64,000 nucleotides of DNA from Oscillospiraceae bacterium (GCA_022800935.1 JAAWRH010000001.1:1-64000), one strand, 5' to 3'; numbered from the stretch's first letter, positions 15,715-23,755 are shown. Notes: a model not told the origin generated them from the letters alone. Numbers and translations: made by a program.

Positions 15715-17274
15715 TCACGCCGGGGGACTTCCCCATTTTTGCCTCAGGTACTCCCTTTCTCCTTCTTCCGCGTTCCGGTAATCCTCCCACATATCCTCCG
15801 TCCACCGCCCCTTCCCCCTCTCCAGCTTTTCCTCCAACTCTAATACTTGCGGCTCCCATAAATCACTCCGCATGTACGCCGCTATCGCCAACGCCATCAC
15901 ACAGTCGTCATGGGACCCCTGCTGCGCCTCCGCCCTCCCCTTCTCGTTCCTCACAAAGGAGAGCATCTCCTCCAACGTGTCCACATCCTCAATCAGCTCA
16001 ATGTTTTCCCTCACCAGCGCCGTCAGACTTGCCAGCGCCACCGGTCTCGACGCCGCCGTTGTCCGGAATCCATACGCCTCCACCGGCTTCCGGGAGTAAT
16101 GGTCCTCCCTCCTCCTCACCAGCTGCCTGGGGTACCCCAGCCTTTGCAGCTCCTTCACCGGGTAGGTGGAAAAGTTCGTCTCAATCCCCACCAGCGCGTT
16201 TCCGTAGTATCTCCCCAGACAGTAAATCTGTCTGGCGAACAGCTCCTCGTCCATCCGGTGCCGCAGGATTGCCGCCTGCCGCCCTGTCTCTACCTCCAGC
16301 ACCTGCCCCACAAAGTAATCGGACCCGTCCCCAGCGGTGTCCGCCCCCAGGACGTACTCCACCCCCTTCTGGGGCGGATGGAAAATCCGGATGTATCCCC
16401 CCTGTTCCTCCGTCCATTGGAAGGACTCAATCCGGTTCTTCTCCATCCGGCAGTTGAAGAACCCCTCCGCCTCCGGCGGGACCTTCTTCCTGGCCGCAAT
16501 CTGCCGGGATACCTCCACCGGGTTGAACACCGTTTTCCCGTATACCCCCCAGCACCCCAGGCAGTAAACCTGGTAATAATAGGGATCGCTGAACCGGTAC
16601 CCCTCCAAAACCGACTTATAATCATCGTCAATAAACCGGTTCTGTAGATAGGTGGTGTGCAGGGTTGCCGCGTTTTTGGGCGGCGCGTCAAAAAAGCGCT
16701 CCTTCAGCCAGTGGTTGGCGCTGACGGGGTTGAAGCTCAGAACAATCTGCTTGCCCTTTCCCCTCCCCCGCAGTCTCACGTCCAATTGGTTGAACTGGGC
16801 CCTGGTGACCTCCGACGCCTCTTCAATCCAGATATCGGTCAGAATGCCGCCGGAAAAGGTGATGGACTTCAGCCTTTCCACATCCGCCAGCCCCCGGAAC
16901 AGGATTTCATTGTTGTTGAGCAGACATAAAATCCGCATCTCGTCTTTAAAGATTTTGAAATAGGCGGAAAGCCCCCACTGGCGTATCACCTGCTGAAACA
17001 GGGGGAAGGTGCTGCTTCGGTTGGCCCGTTCCACCCGGCGCACCACCAGGAGGTTCCGCCCGCTCTGCTCCAAAAGCTTCATCAAATACCTCTGGCAGAC
17101 AAAAAAGGATTTCCCCGACCCCGCGCCACCGTAAAACACCAGATACCGTTCCTCCCGGTACAGGTACGGGCGGTAAACCGGGTTAATCATGCGGTTGGAG
17201 ACGGATAACACTAGGGTTTCATCTGGCTGGGTCAGGGCCGCTTCCTCCCGTGCCTTATTCCTCGTCTGGGTCAT
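15715..17274 (-). CDS. Phage terminase large subunit (PBSX type)
   Basis: 519 residues. The packaging ATPase is shown by Walker A GGAGSGKS (about 49-56), the arginine-rich LVVRRVERANRSS and the Walker-B-like IWIEEASE. The C-terminal RNase H-like nuclease keeps its acidic residues: GADTAGDGSDYF, GIETNFS and GSHDDCVMALA. Both domains are therefore intact and the length is complete. It overlaps the small gene upstream by 20 bp. No portal, capsid, tail or integrase gene is nearby, which is odd for a working prophage. Confidence 0.92.
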   Translation of the reverse strand: MTQTRNKAREEAALTQPDETLVLSVSNRMINPVYRPYLYREERYLVFYGGAGSGKSFFVCQRYLMKLLEQSGRNLLVVRRVERANRSSTFPLFQQVIRQWGLSAYFKIFKDEMRILCLLNNNEILFRGLADVERLKSITFSGGILTDIWIEEASEVTRAQFNQLDVRLRGRGKGKQIVLSFNPVSANHWLKERFFDAPPKNAATLHTTYLQNRFIDDDYKSVLEGYRFSDPYYYQVYCLGCWGVYGKTVFNPVEVSRQIAARKKVPPEAEGFFNCRMEKNRIESFQWTEEQGGYIRIFHPPQKGVEYVLGADTAGDGSDYFVGQVLEVETGRQAAILRHRMDEELFARQIYCLGRYYGNALVGIETNFSTYPVKELQRLGYPRQLVRRREDHYSRKPVEAYGFRTTAASRPVALASLTALVRENIELIEDVDTLEEMLSFVRNEKGRAEAQQGSHDDCVMALAIAAYMRSDLWEPQVLELEEKLERGKGRWTEDMWEDYRNAEEGEREYLRQKWGSPPA

Positions 17275-17524
17275 CGTCGGTCAGCTCCACTCTCACCACA
17301 ATGGGTTTATTGATATTTTCCTCCCCCTTTTCTGTCAAACGGGCCAGCAGCTCCATTGCCTTCAGCTTATCTCTGGGGGCTTCCTCGTCCCCCAAGGCCA
17401 TCCGCTCCAGCTCCGTCAGCAGCTCCTGCCGCAGGGTCAGGGCGGTTTTTCTGCTCCTTGTCCTGCGCTTTGGGGCCTCAGCAGCAGTTGTTGGTTTGGG
17501 TTGGTTTTTGTTTTTTTCTGTCAT
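17255..17524 (-). CDS. Probable small terminase subunit or terminase accessory protein
   Basis: 89 residues with a basic N-terminus (KRRTRSRK) and a helical body (LRQELLTELERMALGDEEAPRDKLKAM) ending in an acidic tail. Position directly before the large terminase, the overlap and the short length support a small-subunit role, but it is shorter than many small terminases and DNA-binding residues are not certain. AAAGGAG gives a good start. Confidence 0.6.
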   Translation of the reverse strand: MTEKNKNQPKPTTAAEAPKRRTRSRKTALTLRQELLTELERMALGDEEAPRDKLKAMELLARLTEKGEENINKPIVVRVELTDDDPDEE

Positions 17525-17945
17525 TCACCTTCTCCTTTCTCTCTGTGCTTTTCAAAAATCGCTTACACTTTTTCCGCACATAGCTTTCATCGTATTCTCC
17601 TATGGCGGTGGCCACCCCCTGCCAGGTCTTTCCGTCCACAAAGCGGGCCAGCAGAATCAGCCGCATCTGGCTGTCCTCCACCTGGTAGATGAAGCGGTAC
17701 AGCTCCTCCACCTGATTCAGCCGCTCCTCCAGGGCCGCACGTGGCAGGCTTTCCGCCCTTTGCATCAACTCCGCATCCTTTTTCAGGGCCTTCCGCTCCT
17801 CCCGGCTCAGGCTTGTGCCAAAAAAGCAGGCTCCCCTGTCCCTTCGTCCGGGCTGAACGATGCTTCGGAGCTCCTCCGCCCTCTTGGTTTGATAATTCCT
17901 CTCCCGAATCATCCAGGGCAGCTGCTCCAACTGTTTCTCTGTCAA
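17478..17945 (-). CDS. Phage late-gene regulator-like protein, DUF1492/ArpU type
   Basis: 155 residues from a TTG start preceded by AAGGAGAGAAGG. The N-terminal helical part (LPWMIRERNYQTKRAEELRSIV) and the C-terminal sigma-region-4-like helix-turn-helix (GKTWQGVATAIGEYDESYVRKKCKRFL) match small proteins found just before terminase genes in Firmicutes phages. It overlaps the next gene by 47 bp, so the three genes are tightly coupled. It may activate packaging genes; here nothing beyond the terminase remains to be activated. Confidence 0.7.
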   Translation of the reverse strand: MTEKQLEQLPWMIRERNYQTKRAEELRSIVQPGRRDRGACFFGTSLSREERKALKKDAELMQRAESLPRAALEERLNQVEELYRFIYQVEDSQMRLILLARFVDGKTWQGVATAIGEYDESYVRKKCKRFLKSTERKEKVNDRKKQKPTQTNNCC

Positions 17946-18028
17946 TGTCCTTCTCTCCTTTCCTGCGGTCGCTTTGGCAGACGCCGGGCTTCTTTTTTCT
18001 GCTCCCGGCGTTTATAGAAGAAACATAT

Positions 18029-18121
18029 GTTCTCTATTTGAGAACTATTATATCATGGGCAGCAGCACTTGTCAACACATTTGAGAATTTACTTGCATTT
18101 TTCCTGAATTGAGAATATAAT
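18029..18121 (+). promoter_or_regulatory. Divergent operator/promoter region of the phage repressor
   Basis: Three copies of (T/A)TTGAGAA lie at 18036-18044, 18080-18087 and 18108-18115; the first is part of the palindrome GTTCTC...GAGAAC (18029-18045). The repressor promoter has TTGCAT (18093-18098) and TATAAT (18116-18121) with 17 bp between them, so the third copy touches the -10 and would give autoregulation. Confidence 0.75.
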
Positions 18122-18144
18122 AAAAGGAGAAAGGGGAGTTTATT

Positions 18145-18786
18145 ATGCTGAGAATCCGAGAACTGCGCAAGAAAAAAAACAAGCTGCAAAAGGAAGTGGC
18201 CCAGGACCTGGGAATTCCGCCCAACACCTTTAACCAATACGAAAACGGCAAGCGGGAGCCTGACCTGGCCACCCTGTCCCGGATTGCCAATTATCTTGAT
18301 GTAAGTGTCGATTACCTGATGGGGGTAAGCTCCTCCCCCAACCCTGGGGCATCCCTGGACGAGCTGATTGAAGCCATCGGCGGGCAGGAGCTGGGGGAAA
18401 TCCCCATGATCCCTGTCATCGGCACGGTGCGCGCCGGATACGGCGGGATTGCCTACGAGGATTTTTCCGGGTATGAGCCTGCCGATGTCCGCCGGACTGA
18501 CGACTGCTTTTATCTGCGGGTCAAGGGGGACAGCATGGAGCCGCGAATCCACGAGGGCGATCTTGCCCTGGTGCGCAAGCAGGACTACGCGGAAAACGGG
18601 GACCTGGTGGTTGTGGTGATAAACGGCAATGAAGGGACCCTGAAGAAGATCATCAAAAGCGGAGGCTCGGTGATTTTGCAGCCCTTCAACCCTGACTACG
18701 CCCCCCAGATTTACACCGGCGAGGCAATCAGCGAGATACACATTGTGGGCAAGGTGATATCCACCGTTACAAAGACATTATGGTAA
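18145..18786 (+). CDS. CI/LexA-like repressor with S24 autopeptidase domain
   Basis: 213 residues. An XRE helix-turn-helix occupies about 1-60 (KLQKEVAQDLGIPPNTFNQYENG). The C-terminal S24 domain has the cleavage dipeptide Ala-Gly in TVRAGYGG, the catalytic serine in GDSMEPRI and the catalytic lysine in the GTLKKI strand. Such repressors cut themselves when RecA filaments form. It is transcribed away from the terminase genes across an operator region with three matching sites, as in a phage immunity switch. A strong terminator follows immediately. Confidence 0.9.
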   Translation: MLRIRELRKKKNKLQKEVAQDLGIPPNTFNQYENGKREPDLATLSRIANYLDVSVDYLMGVSSSPNPGASLDELIEAIGGQELGEIPMIPVIGTVRAGYGGIAYEDFSGYEPADVRRTDDCFYLRVKGDSMEPRIHEGDLALVRKQDYAENGDLVVVVINGNEGTLKKIIKSGGSVILQPFNPDYAPQIYTGEAISEIHIVGKVISTVTKTLW

Positions 18787-18795
18787 AATACAAAG

Positions 18796-18824
18796 GGGCG
18801 GCTGTCCGTTTTGGACAGCCGCCC
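18796..18824. terminator. Bidirectional terminator
   Basis: GGGCGGCTGTCC / GGACAGCCGCCC, perfect 12-bp stem, between two convergent genes. Confidence 0.9.
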
Positions 18825-18831
18825 TCAATCT

Positions 18832-19020
18832 CTACATCCTTCTGCACCTGATTGCCGAAAAAGCAAATACCGCCAGGGAAATCATCTGCAAAACCCCTAT
18901 ACCCCTGACCGCCGCGTCCGGCAGCGGCATTCCTGCAAGGCTGCTGGCAGTCCGAATGATTACCGTTGCCGCCATCACCCCCAGGCTGATGTTCCTGCAC
19001 AGGAACATTTTCCTTTTCAT
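18832..19020 (-). CDS. Small two-helix membrane protein
   Basis: 62 residues with a basic start (MKRKMFLCR) and two hydrophobic stretches (about 10-30 and 38-57), ending in basic CRRM. A good ribosome-binding site precedes it, 19 bp after the permease gene. It is probably an accessory of the ABC exporter encoded just upstream; small membrane proteins often close GntR-ABC operons. Function unknown. Confidence 0.6.
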   Translation of the reverse strand: MKRKMFLCRNISLGVMAATVIIRTASSLAGMPLPDAAVRGIGVLQMISLAVFAFSAIRCRRM

Positions 19021-19039
19021 ACACCCTTCACCGTTCCTT

Positions 19040-19660
19040 TCAGCTTACATCCAATTTCTCCATAATATGGACAGACAGCCTGATGGAAATCACAAACATG
19101 AGAATCAATACTCCTGCCGCGCCAAGCAGCGCCCCCAGCATTCCGAAGGACTCCGGGAGGAACTTTACCAGCGCCACAATCCCTAGCATAGGGATTACCA
19201 GGGACCCCATCATGATTAATCTTCCCTTTTCCGGACCGAATTTGAGCATAGTGGGTATAGTGATGGAATTATTGAAAAATATCATCAGGGTCAGCCCCAC
19301 CATTGTCCCCCATGTGTCCTCCATGGGGAAGGCTTCCGGGTTGATCAGGTATGTCACCACACCGACGGCCAGCGTAATGGCCAGCCCAATGGCCCACATT
19401 CCTGCCACCACAATGTATTTTTCTATGGCAATGTCCCTGCGGGAAATAGGGGTGGTTACGGCATACCCATCCCAGTGGCAGGAATAGTCCTGACTGATAA
19501 GGGTAAAGGGCAGCAGGGAAAACATACTGACGTTGATCCCCATGATAAATCCGGAACTATCTGTAAATATAGAAATAGCAGTATAGGCAATCAGCATAAC
19601 CACGTAGATTCTCCCGAATCGTTTTAAAAGATAGACATCCTTTAGCAGCAAGCCCTTCAT
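19040..19660 (-). CDS. ABC-2 type permease
   Basis: 206 residues and about six membrane helices. The opening MKGLLLKDVYLLKR and the loop YAVTTPISRRDIAIEKYI are typical of ABC-2 permeases of the YhcI/BcrB-like group (ABC2_membrane_5 type). It starts 1 bp after the ATPase gene. It should form an exporter with that ATPase; the substrate is unknown. Operons of this kind (GntR, ATPase, permease) are usually induced by wall-active peptides. Confidence 0.85.
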   Translation of the reverse strand: MKGLLLKDVYLLKRFGRIYVVMLIAYTAISIFTDSSGFIMGINVSMFSLLPFTLISQDYSCHWDGYAVTTPISRRDIAIEKYIVVAGMWAIGLAITLAVGVVTYLINPEAFPMEDTWGTMVGLTLMIFFNNSITIPTMLKFGPEKGRLIMMGSLVIPMLGIVALVKFLPESFGMLGALLGAAGVLILMFVISIRLSVHIMEKLDVS

Positions 19661-19661
19661 C

Positions 19662-20549
19662 TCAATTCAGTCCTCCCTCATACAGCAGCATAATATCCTC
19701 CAGGGAAGGGATTTCCACAACGGCGGTTATCTCTCCGCCCTTCCCCTCCTGAGCCAGCAGTTTTTTTGCCTCGGCGGCTCCGCACCGCAGCAGAGCCTCG
19801 CACCCGAACCGCCCCTTTCGGATTCCCGCGGTCTTTTCCTTCAACGGTTCCCACCGCAGCAGCTCCTCCCCGCACTGGAGGAGGGAGAAGGACTCCCGCA
19901 GCTCCTCCTTTTCCAGGCTGAAGCACAGCTTCCCCTTCTTCAAAAAGGCGATGTAGTCCGCAATCTTCTCCAAATCACTGGTGATGTGGCTGCTGAACAC
20001 AATGGAATGCTCCTCATCTGAAATAAAGTCCTGGAATATCTCCAGCAGGTCGTCCCTGGCCACCGGGTCCAGGCCGGAGGTGGGCTCATCCAGCAGCAGC
20101 AGCTTGGGGTGGTGGCTCAGGGCCGCGGCAATGGAAAGCTTCATCTTCATCCCCTTGGAGTAATCCTTTATCTTCTTTTTCTCCGGCAGGAAAAACCGGG
20201 AACACAGGTGCCTGTAATACTCGCCGTCCCAGTGGGGATACATATTTTTATGGATTTTCCCCACCTCCATGGCATTAAAAGTGCAGTGAAAGCGGCAGTC
20301 GTCAAACACCACGCCGATCTGTTCCCGGATGCCCGCGTCCTTGATCCCCTCCGGGTTCCCAAACAGGCTGACCTCCCCGGCGTCCCGTTTCATCAGGCCC
20401 AGAATCAGCCGGATCATGGTGGTTTTTCCCGCGCCGTTCTCCCCGATCATCCCCATGATGGCCCCGCCCGGCAGGCTCAGGGATACATCCTGGAGGGCAA
20501 AATCCGAAAAGCGCTTGGTCAGGTTACTGACCTTCAAAATTGTTTCCAT
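19662..20549 (-). CDS. ABC transporter ATP-binding protein (YtrB/BcrA-like)
   Basis: 295 residues. Walker A is GENGAGKTT (about 37-45); the signature is YSKGMKMKLSIAAAL in place of LSGGQ; Walker B is LLLLDEPTSGLD; the switch histidine lies in FSSHI. The modified signature (SKGMK) is usual in this subfamily. The last 80 residues are a substrate- or permease-specific tail. It follows the GntR gene by 22 bp. Confidence 0.92.
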   Translation of the reverse strand: METILKVSNLTKRFSDFALQDVSLSLPGGAIMGMIGENGAGKTTMIRLILGLMKRDAGEVSLFGNPEGIKDAGIREQIGVVFDDCRFHCTFNAMEVGKIHKNMYPHWDGEYYRHLCSRFFLPEKKKIKDYSKGMKMKLSIAAALSHHPKLLLLDEPTSGLDPVARDDLLEIFQDFISDEEHSIVFSSHITSDLEKIADYIAFLKKGKLCFSLEKEELRESFSLLQCGEELLRWEPLKEKTAGIRKGRFGCEALLRCGAAEAKKLLAQEGKGGEITAVVEIPSLEDIMLLYEGGLN

Positions 20550-20571
20550 TCTGTTCTATCCTTTCCGCTGT

Positions 20572-20949
20572 TTAATCGTTCTCCTGGCAGAGAAGCTCCA
20601 GCATTTCCATAAGCTCTTCCTTGGTCACCCCGCCAATTCGCGCCTCCTCCACCGCGCCGGACAGGTATTTCTCCACCCTGCGCAGGTGTTCCTCCCGCAT
20701 CACTCCAGGGTCCCGCGGGGCCACATAGCTGCCCTTGCCCGCCATCGTCACGATAAAGCCCGCCCGCTCCAGCTCCTCATAGGCGCGCTTGGTGGTGATG
20801 ACGCTGATCCGCAGCTCCCTGGCCAGCAGGCGGATACTGGGGAGAGGCTCCTCCGCCTTCAACTGTCCCTTTAGAATCTTATCCTTGACTTGGGATACAA
20901 TCTGTTCGTAAATCGGCTGGCCGCTGGTGTTGCTGATAAAAATATCCAA
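20572..20949 (-). CDS. GntR-family regulator, YtrA type
   Basis: 125 residues from a TTG start with GGAGGGG upstream. The winged helix is clear (QPIYEQIVSQVKDKI, PLPSIRLLARELRISVITTKRAYEELERAGFI). The short C-terminal part (about 50 residues) lacks an effector domain and serves dimerisation, which defines the YtrA group. It heads an operon with an ABC exporter and very probably represses its own promoter through the palindrome at 20976-21004. Confidence 0.9.
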   Translation of the reverse strand: MDIFISNTSGQPIYEQIVSQVKDKILKGQLKAEEPLPSIRLLARELRISVITTKRAYEELERAGFIVTMAGKGSYVAPRDPGVMREEHLRRVEKYLSGAVEEARIGGVTKEELMEMLELLCQEND

Positions 20950-20975
20950 CTTTTTCTCTTCCCCTCCTTTCGGGC

Positions 20976-21028
20976 ATACTGTGTATTTACGATATATACA
21001 GTATATTCGCTATGCACGGATTTGTCAA
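20976..21028 (-). promoter_or_regulatory. Promoter and GntR operator of the ABC exporter operon
   Basis: Minus-strand TTGACA (21023-21028) and TATACT (21000-21005) with 17 bp between. An inverted repeat, ATACTGTGTAT...ATATACAGTAT (20976-20986 / 20994-21004, one mismatch), overlaps the -10 and the start of transcription. Confidence 0.8.
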
Positions 21029-21041
21029 GCACTTTTTCCTG

Positions 21042-21078
21042 AAAAGTTGATAAAAAGTTGAACCTCTTGTGATATACT
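21042..21078 (+). promoter_or_regulatory. Autoregulated promoter with response-regulator direct repeats
   Basis: AAAAGTTGA occurs at 21042-21050 and again at 21053-21061, 11 bp apart (one helical turn), and TATACT (21073-21078) follows after 11 bp. No usable -35 exists at 17 bp, so the repeats take its place, as at PhoB-type promoters. The same layout appears at 23719-23755. Confidence 0.7.
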
Positions 21079-21098
21079 GAAAAAAAGGGGTGTTATCT

Positions 21099-21773
21099 AT
21101 GCCATCAAAAATTCTCATTGCCGACGACGAGCAGGACATCGCCGCCATGCTCCGCCAGTTCTTCACCTCCAAGGGATACCAGGTTCTTACCGCCGCAAAC
21201 GGGGAACAGGCCCTTAACCAAGCCGAAAAATCCCCCGACCTCATCCTCCTGGACATCCAGATGCCCGATATGGACGGCCTGGAGGTCTGCCGCCGCATTC
21301 GGGATTACGTCTCCTGCCCCATCCTGTTCCTCACCGCCCGCATTGAGGAAAGCGATAAAATCCAGGGTCTCTCCGCAGGCGGCGACGATTACATCGTCAA
21401 GCCCTTCTCCCTCCTGGAGCTGGAGGCCCGCGTTCAGGCCCACCTCCGGCGGGAAGCCCGCAGCCGGGGCGAAACCCAGGTGAGGTTCTCCGGCGAGCTG
21501 ACCATCGACTACTCCCAGCGTACCCTCTCGGTGCGGGGGGAGAAAATCCCCCTGGCCAAAAAGGAATTCGACATCGTGGAGCTGCTCTCCCAAAACGCGG
21601 GCCAGGTCTTCGACAAAGAGCGCATCTACGAGCGGGTCTGGGGATACGACAGCGACGGGGACAGCGGCGTTGTGGCGGAGCACATCCGCCGGATACGCTC
21701 CAAGCTCTCCGCCCACACGGGCAAATCCTATATCGAAACAGTCTGGGGGTGCGGCTACAAATGGAACAGATAA
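21099..21773 (+). CDS. OmpR/PhoB-family response regulator
   Basis: 224 residues from the ATG at 21099, which is well spaced from AAAAGGGG (a GTG three codons earlier is less likely). The receiver domain has ADDEQD, the phospho-acceptor aspartate in LLDIQMP, threonine in LFLTAR and lysine in IVKPFS. The C-terminal winged helix carries KEFDIVELLSQNAGQVF and VVAEHIRRIRSKLS. It overlaps the histidine kinase gene by 13 bp. A similar promoter box before the lipoprotein/ABC operon at 23.8 kb suggests that it controls that exporter. Confidence 0.93.
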   Translation: MPSKILIADDEQDIAAMLRQFFTSKGYQVLTAANGEQALNQAEKSPDLILLDIQMPDMDGLEVCRRIRDYVSCPILFLTARIEESDKIQGLSAGGDDYIVKPFSLLELEARVQAHLRREARSRGETQVRFSGELTIDYSQRTLSVRGEKIPLAKKEFDIVELLSQNAGQVFDKERIYERVWGYDSDGDSGVVAEHIRRIRSKLSAHTGKSYIETVWGCGYKWNR

Positions 21774-22933
21774 AAAGCCTGTGGCGGAATCTCTCCCTGC
21801 AAAAAAGCCTTTTGCTCTGCGTTATCGCCTTTGGTCTGCTGGACTTTATTCTCTGTGCCGGCACATTTGCCCTCTGCGACCGGATCGACTCCGACATCCG
21901 GGAAAAATATCACTCTCAAATGGAGACCTTTTACCTGACCACCATGGATGGAAAACGGCTGGGAGAGGGTACCAATATCATCACCCAGCCCGCCGCCCTT
22001 TCCCAGAAGGACGAGCAAAATGTCCGGCTTTTGAACTTTCTCCCCGTTGCCGCCACGCCAGTGTATTCGGCGGCCTGTGTGCTGCTGGGGATTGCCCTGT
22101 TTTACCGGAGTAAGCTGAAAAGGCCTCTTTCCCTTCTGCGGGCGGCCTCGGAGAAGATATCTCAAAACGACCTGGATTTCTCCCTCAGCTATGGCAGCCG
22201 GGACGAAATGGGCCAGCTTTGCCGGTCCTTTGAAACCATGCGCTCCACCCTGGCAGAAAACTTTTCCGAGATGTGGCGGCAGATTGAGGATCGCAAACAG
22301 CTCAACGCCGCCTTTGCCCACGACCTGCGGACCCCACTGACGGTGCTGAAGGGATATAACGAAATGCTCCAGGCTAGTCCGGAGCCCTCCACGCGGGAAA
22401 CCGCCGCCACCATGGAAAAACACATCAAGCGGCTGGAGCAGTACGTCTCCGGCATGAGCCGCCTCCGCCGCCTGGAGGACCTGAAGCCGGAGTACCGGGA
22501 GCTGCCGCGGGACGAGCTGCTGAACGCCCTCCGGGAAAGCGGCGAAACCGAGTGCCAAAGCCATGGAAAGTCCTTTACCTTTTGCGACAGTACCTTTTCG
22601 GGGAGCTGGCTGACGGACGGCGGCTTTCTCTCCCAGGTATGCGCCAACCTGACGGCCAACGCGGCGCGGTACGCCGCATCAAAGGTCTCCCTCACCGTAA
22701 AGGAGGACGGGGACGGGCTATCTCTGGAGGTTTGCGACGACGGCCCCGGATTCTCCAAAGAGGGGCTGAACAAAGCCGCTGTCCCCTATTACACCGGGGA
22801 AAAGGACAGCGGGGAGCATTTTGGGTTAGGGCTGTACATCTGCCGGTTGTTGTGCGAGCATCATGGAGGGTATCTGAAAATTGAAAATCTGCCCACAGGG
22901 GCAAAGGTAAAGGCTTTTTTCAAAGCCACTTAA
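21761..22933 (+). CDS. Sensor histidine kinase
   Basis: 390 residues. Two membrane helices (about 17-38 and 93-113) bracket a short extracellular loop of about 55 residues, so the sensor part is small, as in kinases that detect signals in or at the membrane. HAMP, then the H-box FAHDLRTPLTVLKGY, and the ATPase boxes N (NLTANAARYA), G1 (VCDDGPGFS) and G2 (FGLGLYICRLL) are all present. It is translationally coupled to the response regulator. VanS/BceS-like in general shape; the signal is unknown. Confidence 0.92.
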   Translation: MEQIKSLWRNLSLQKSLLLCVIAFGLLDFILCAGTFALCDRIDSDIREKYHSQMETFYLTTMDGKRLGEGTNIITQPAALSQKDEQNVRLLNFLPVAATPVYSAACVLLGIALFYRSKLKRPLSLLRAASEKISQNDLDFSLSYGSRDEMGQLCRSFETMRSTLAENFSEMWRQIEDRKQLNAAFAHDLRTPLTVLKGYNEMLQASPEPSTRETAATMEKHIKRLEQYVSGMSRLRRLEDLKPEYRELPRDELLNALRESGETECQSHGKSFTFCDSTFSGSWLTDGGFLSQVCANLTANAARYAASKVSLTVKEDGDGLSLEVCDDGPGFSKEGLNKAAVPYYTGEKDSGEHFGLGLYICRLLCEHHGGYLKIENLPTGAKVKAFFKAT

Positions 22934-22951
22934 TGAAAAAGGCATGATTTC

Positions 22952-23000
22952 AAAAAAATAGTATCTAAAAACATAAAAAGTTTTTAGATACTATTTTTTT
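22952..23000. terminator. Bidirectional terminator
   Basis: AAAAAAATAGTATCTAAAAAC and its exact reverse complement around a 7-nt loop (21-bp arms), ending in T runs on both strands. Confidence 0.9.
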
Positions 23001-23024
23001 GCTTGCTATTTTTAAATTCATTTT

Positions 23025-23186
23025 CTATTCAGGTTCATTTTGTCCAGATTGGGATAAAAGTTTTATCTCTGCTTCTGGCGACTCTATATATGTCTCCTCA
23101 CATTGCTGTTGAACTTTAATTAAAATATCCATTACTTTTTCGGTTTCCCTCACCATTGACAAATACATTTCCTTATAATCCGGCAC
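23025..23186 (-). CDS. Small acidic protein divergent from an XRE regulator
   Basis: 53 codons from a GTG start with GAGGAGATGATATA upstream. The translation begins MPDYKEMYLSMVRETEKVM and continues as one predicted amphipathic helix with Gln/Glu-rich middle and an acidic end. Small proteins that open 'MPDYKEMYLxLFR' and lie beside an XRE gene are, from memory, frequent in Clostridia; function unknown. The intergenic palindrome at 23237-23249 could control both genes. Confidence 0.65.
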   Translation of the reverse strand: MPDYKEMYLSMVRETEKVMDILIKVQQQCEETYIESPEAEIKLLSQSGQNEPE

Positions 23187-23236
23187 TATATCATCTCCTC
23201 AAACTGATAAAAAAGAATCTATAATATAAATTACAG

Positions 23237-23249
23237 CCGTATACTACGG
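23237..23249. promoter_or_regulatory. Palindrome between divergent small gene and XRE gene
   Basis: CCGTA TAC TACGG, 5-bp perfect arms, placed between the two divergent starts; candidate XRE operator. Confidence 0.4.
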
Positions 23250-23325
23250 ATATAAGCTATTATAACATTTTTTTCCAGTAGTTACAATACCTAGAGATGA
23301 TTTTTTTAACAAAGGGGTAAAGAAA

Positions 23326-23685
23326 ATGACTCTTGACTACAAAGCTATTGGAAAACGAATCAAAACAGCACGGATAAACAAAAAACTAACCCAGGAGCAG
23401 CTTGCCGGGCTTACTGAAATCTCCCCTACCCATTTAAGCAACATTGAAACAGGCACCACCCGTGTGAGCCTGACCACAATCGTCACTCTGGCCAACGCTC
23501 TGGAGATTACGGTTGACGATCTTCTCTGCGACAATCTCACCCATGCCAGGGTTCAGTTTGAGCGGGATATTTCCCTGCTTTTAGAGGACTGCAATGAATA
23601 CGAGGTCCGCATCATCGCCGAAATGGCCGAAGCCCTGAAAGCATCCCTCCGCAGGGGAAACGCTCTCTATCGGCAGAAGGACTGA
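23326..23685 (+). CDS. XRE-family transcriptional regulator
   Basis: 119 residues. A standard Cro/CI helix-turn-helix occupies about 10-65 (KLTQEQLAGLTEISPTHLSNIETG, then LANALEITVDDLL). The C-terminal 45 residues are helical (FERDISLLLEDCNEYEVRIIAEMAEAL) and probably dimerise. AAAGGGG lies upstream. The gene is divergent from the small acidic protein; the downstream exporter operon has its own promoter, so a regulatory link to it is not shown. Confidence 0.88.
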   Translation: MTLDYKAIGKRIKTARINKKLTQEQLAGLTEISPTHLSNIETGTTRVSLTTIVTLANALEITVDDLLCDNLTHARVQFERDISLLLEDCNEYEVRIIAEMAEALKASLRRGNALYRQKD

Positions 23686-23718
23686 TTTACCCTCAGCCTT
23701 TTTTGCAAAAATCTTTTC

Positions 23719-23755
23719 ATAAGTAGATAAAAAGTAGAAAAATTACTTGTAAAAT
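23719..23755 (+). promoter_or_regulatory. Response-regulator box and promoter of the lipoprotein/ABC operon
   Basis: ATAAGTAGATAAAAAGTAGA carries two AAGTAGA repeats 11 bp apart, and TAAAAT (23750-23755) follows 11 bp after the second. Over 22 bases 18 match the box at 21042-21063, with identical spacing to the -10. Confidence 0.65.
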
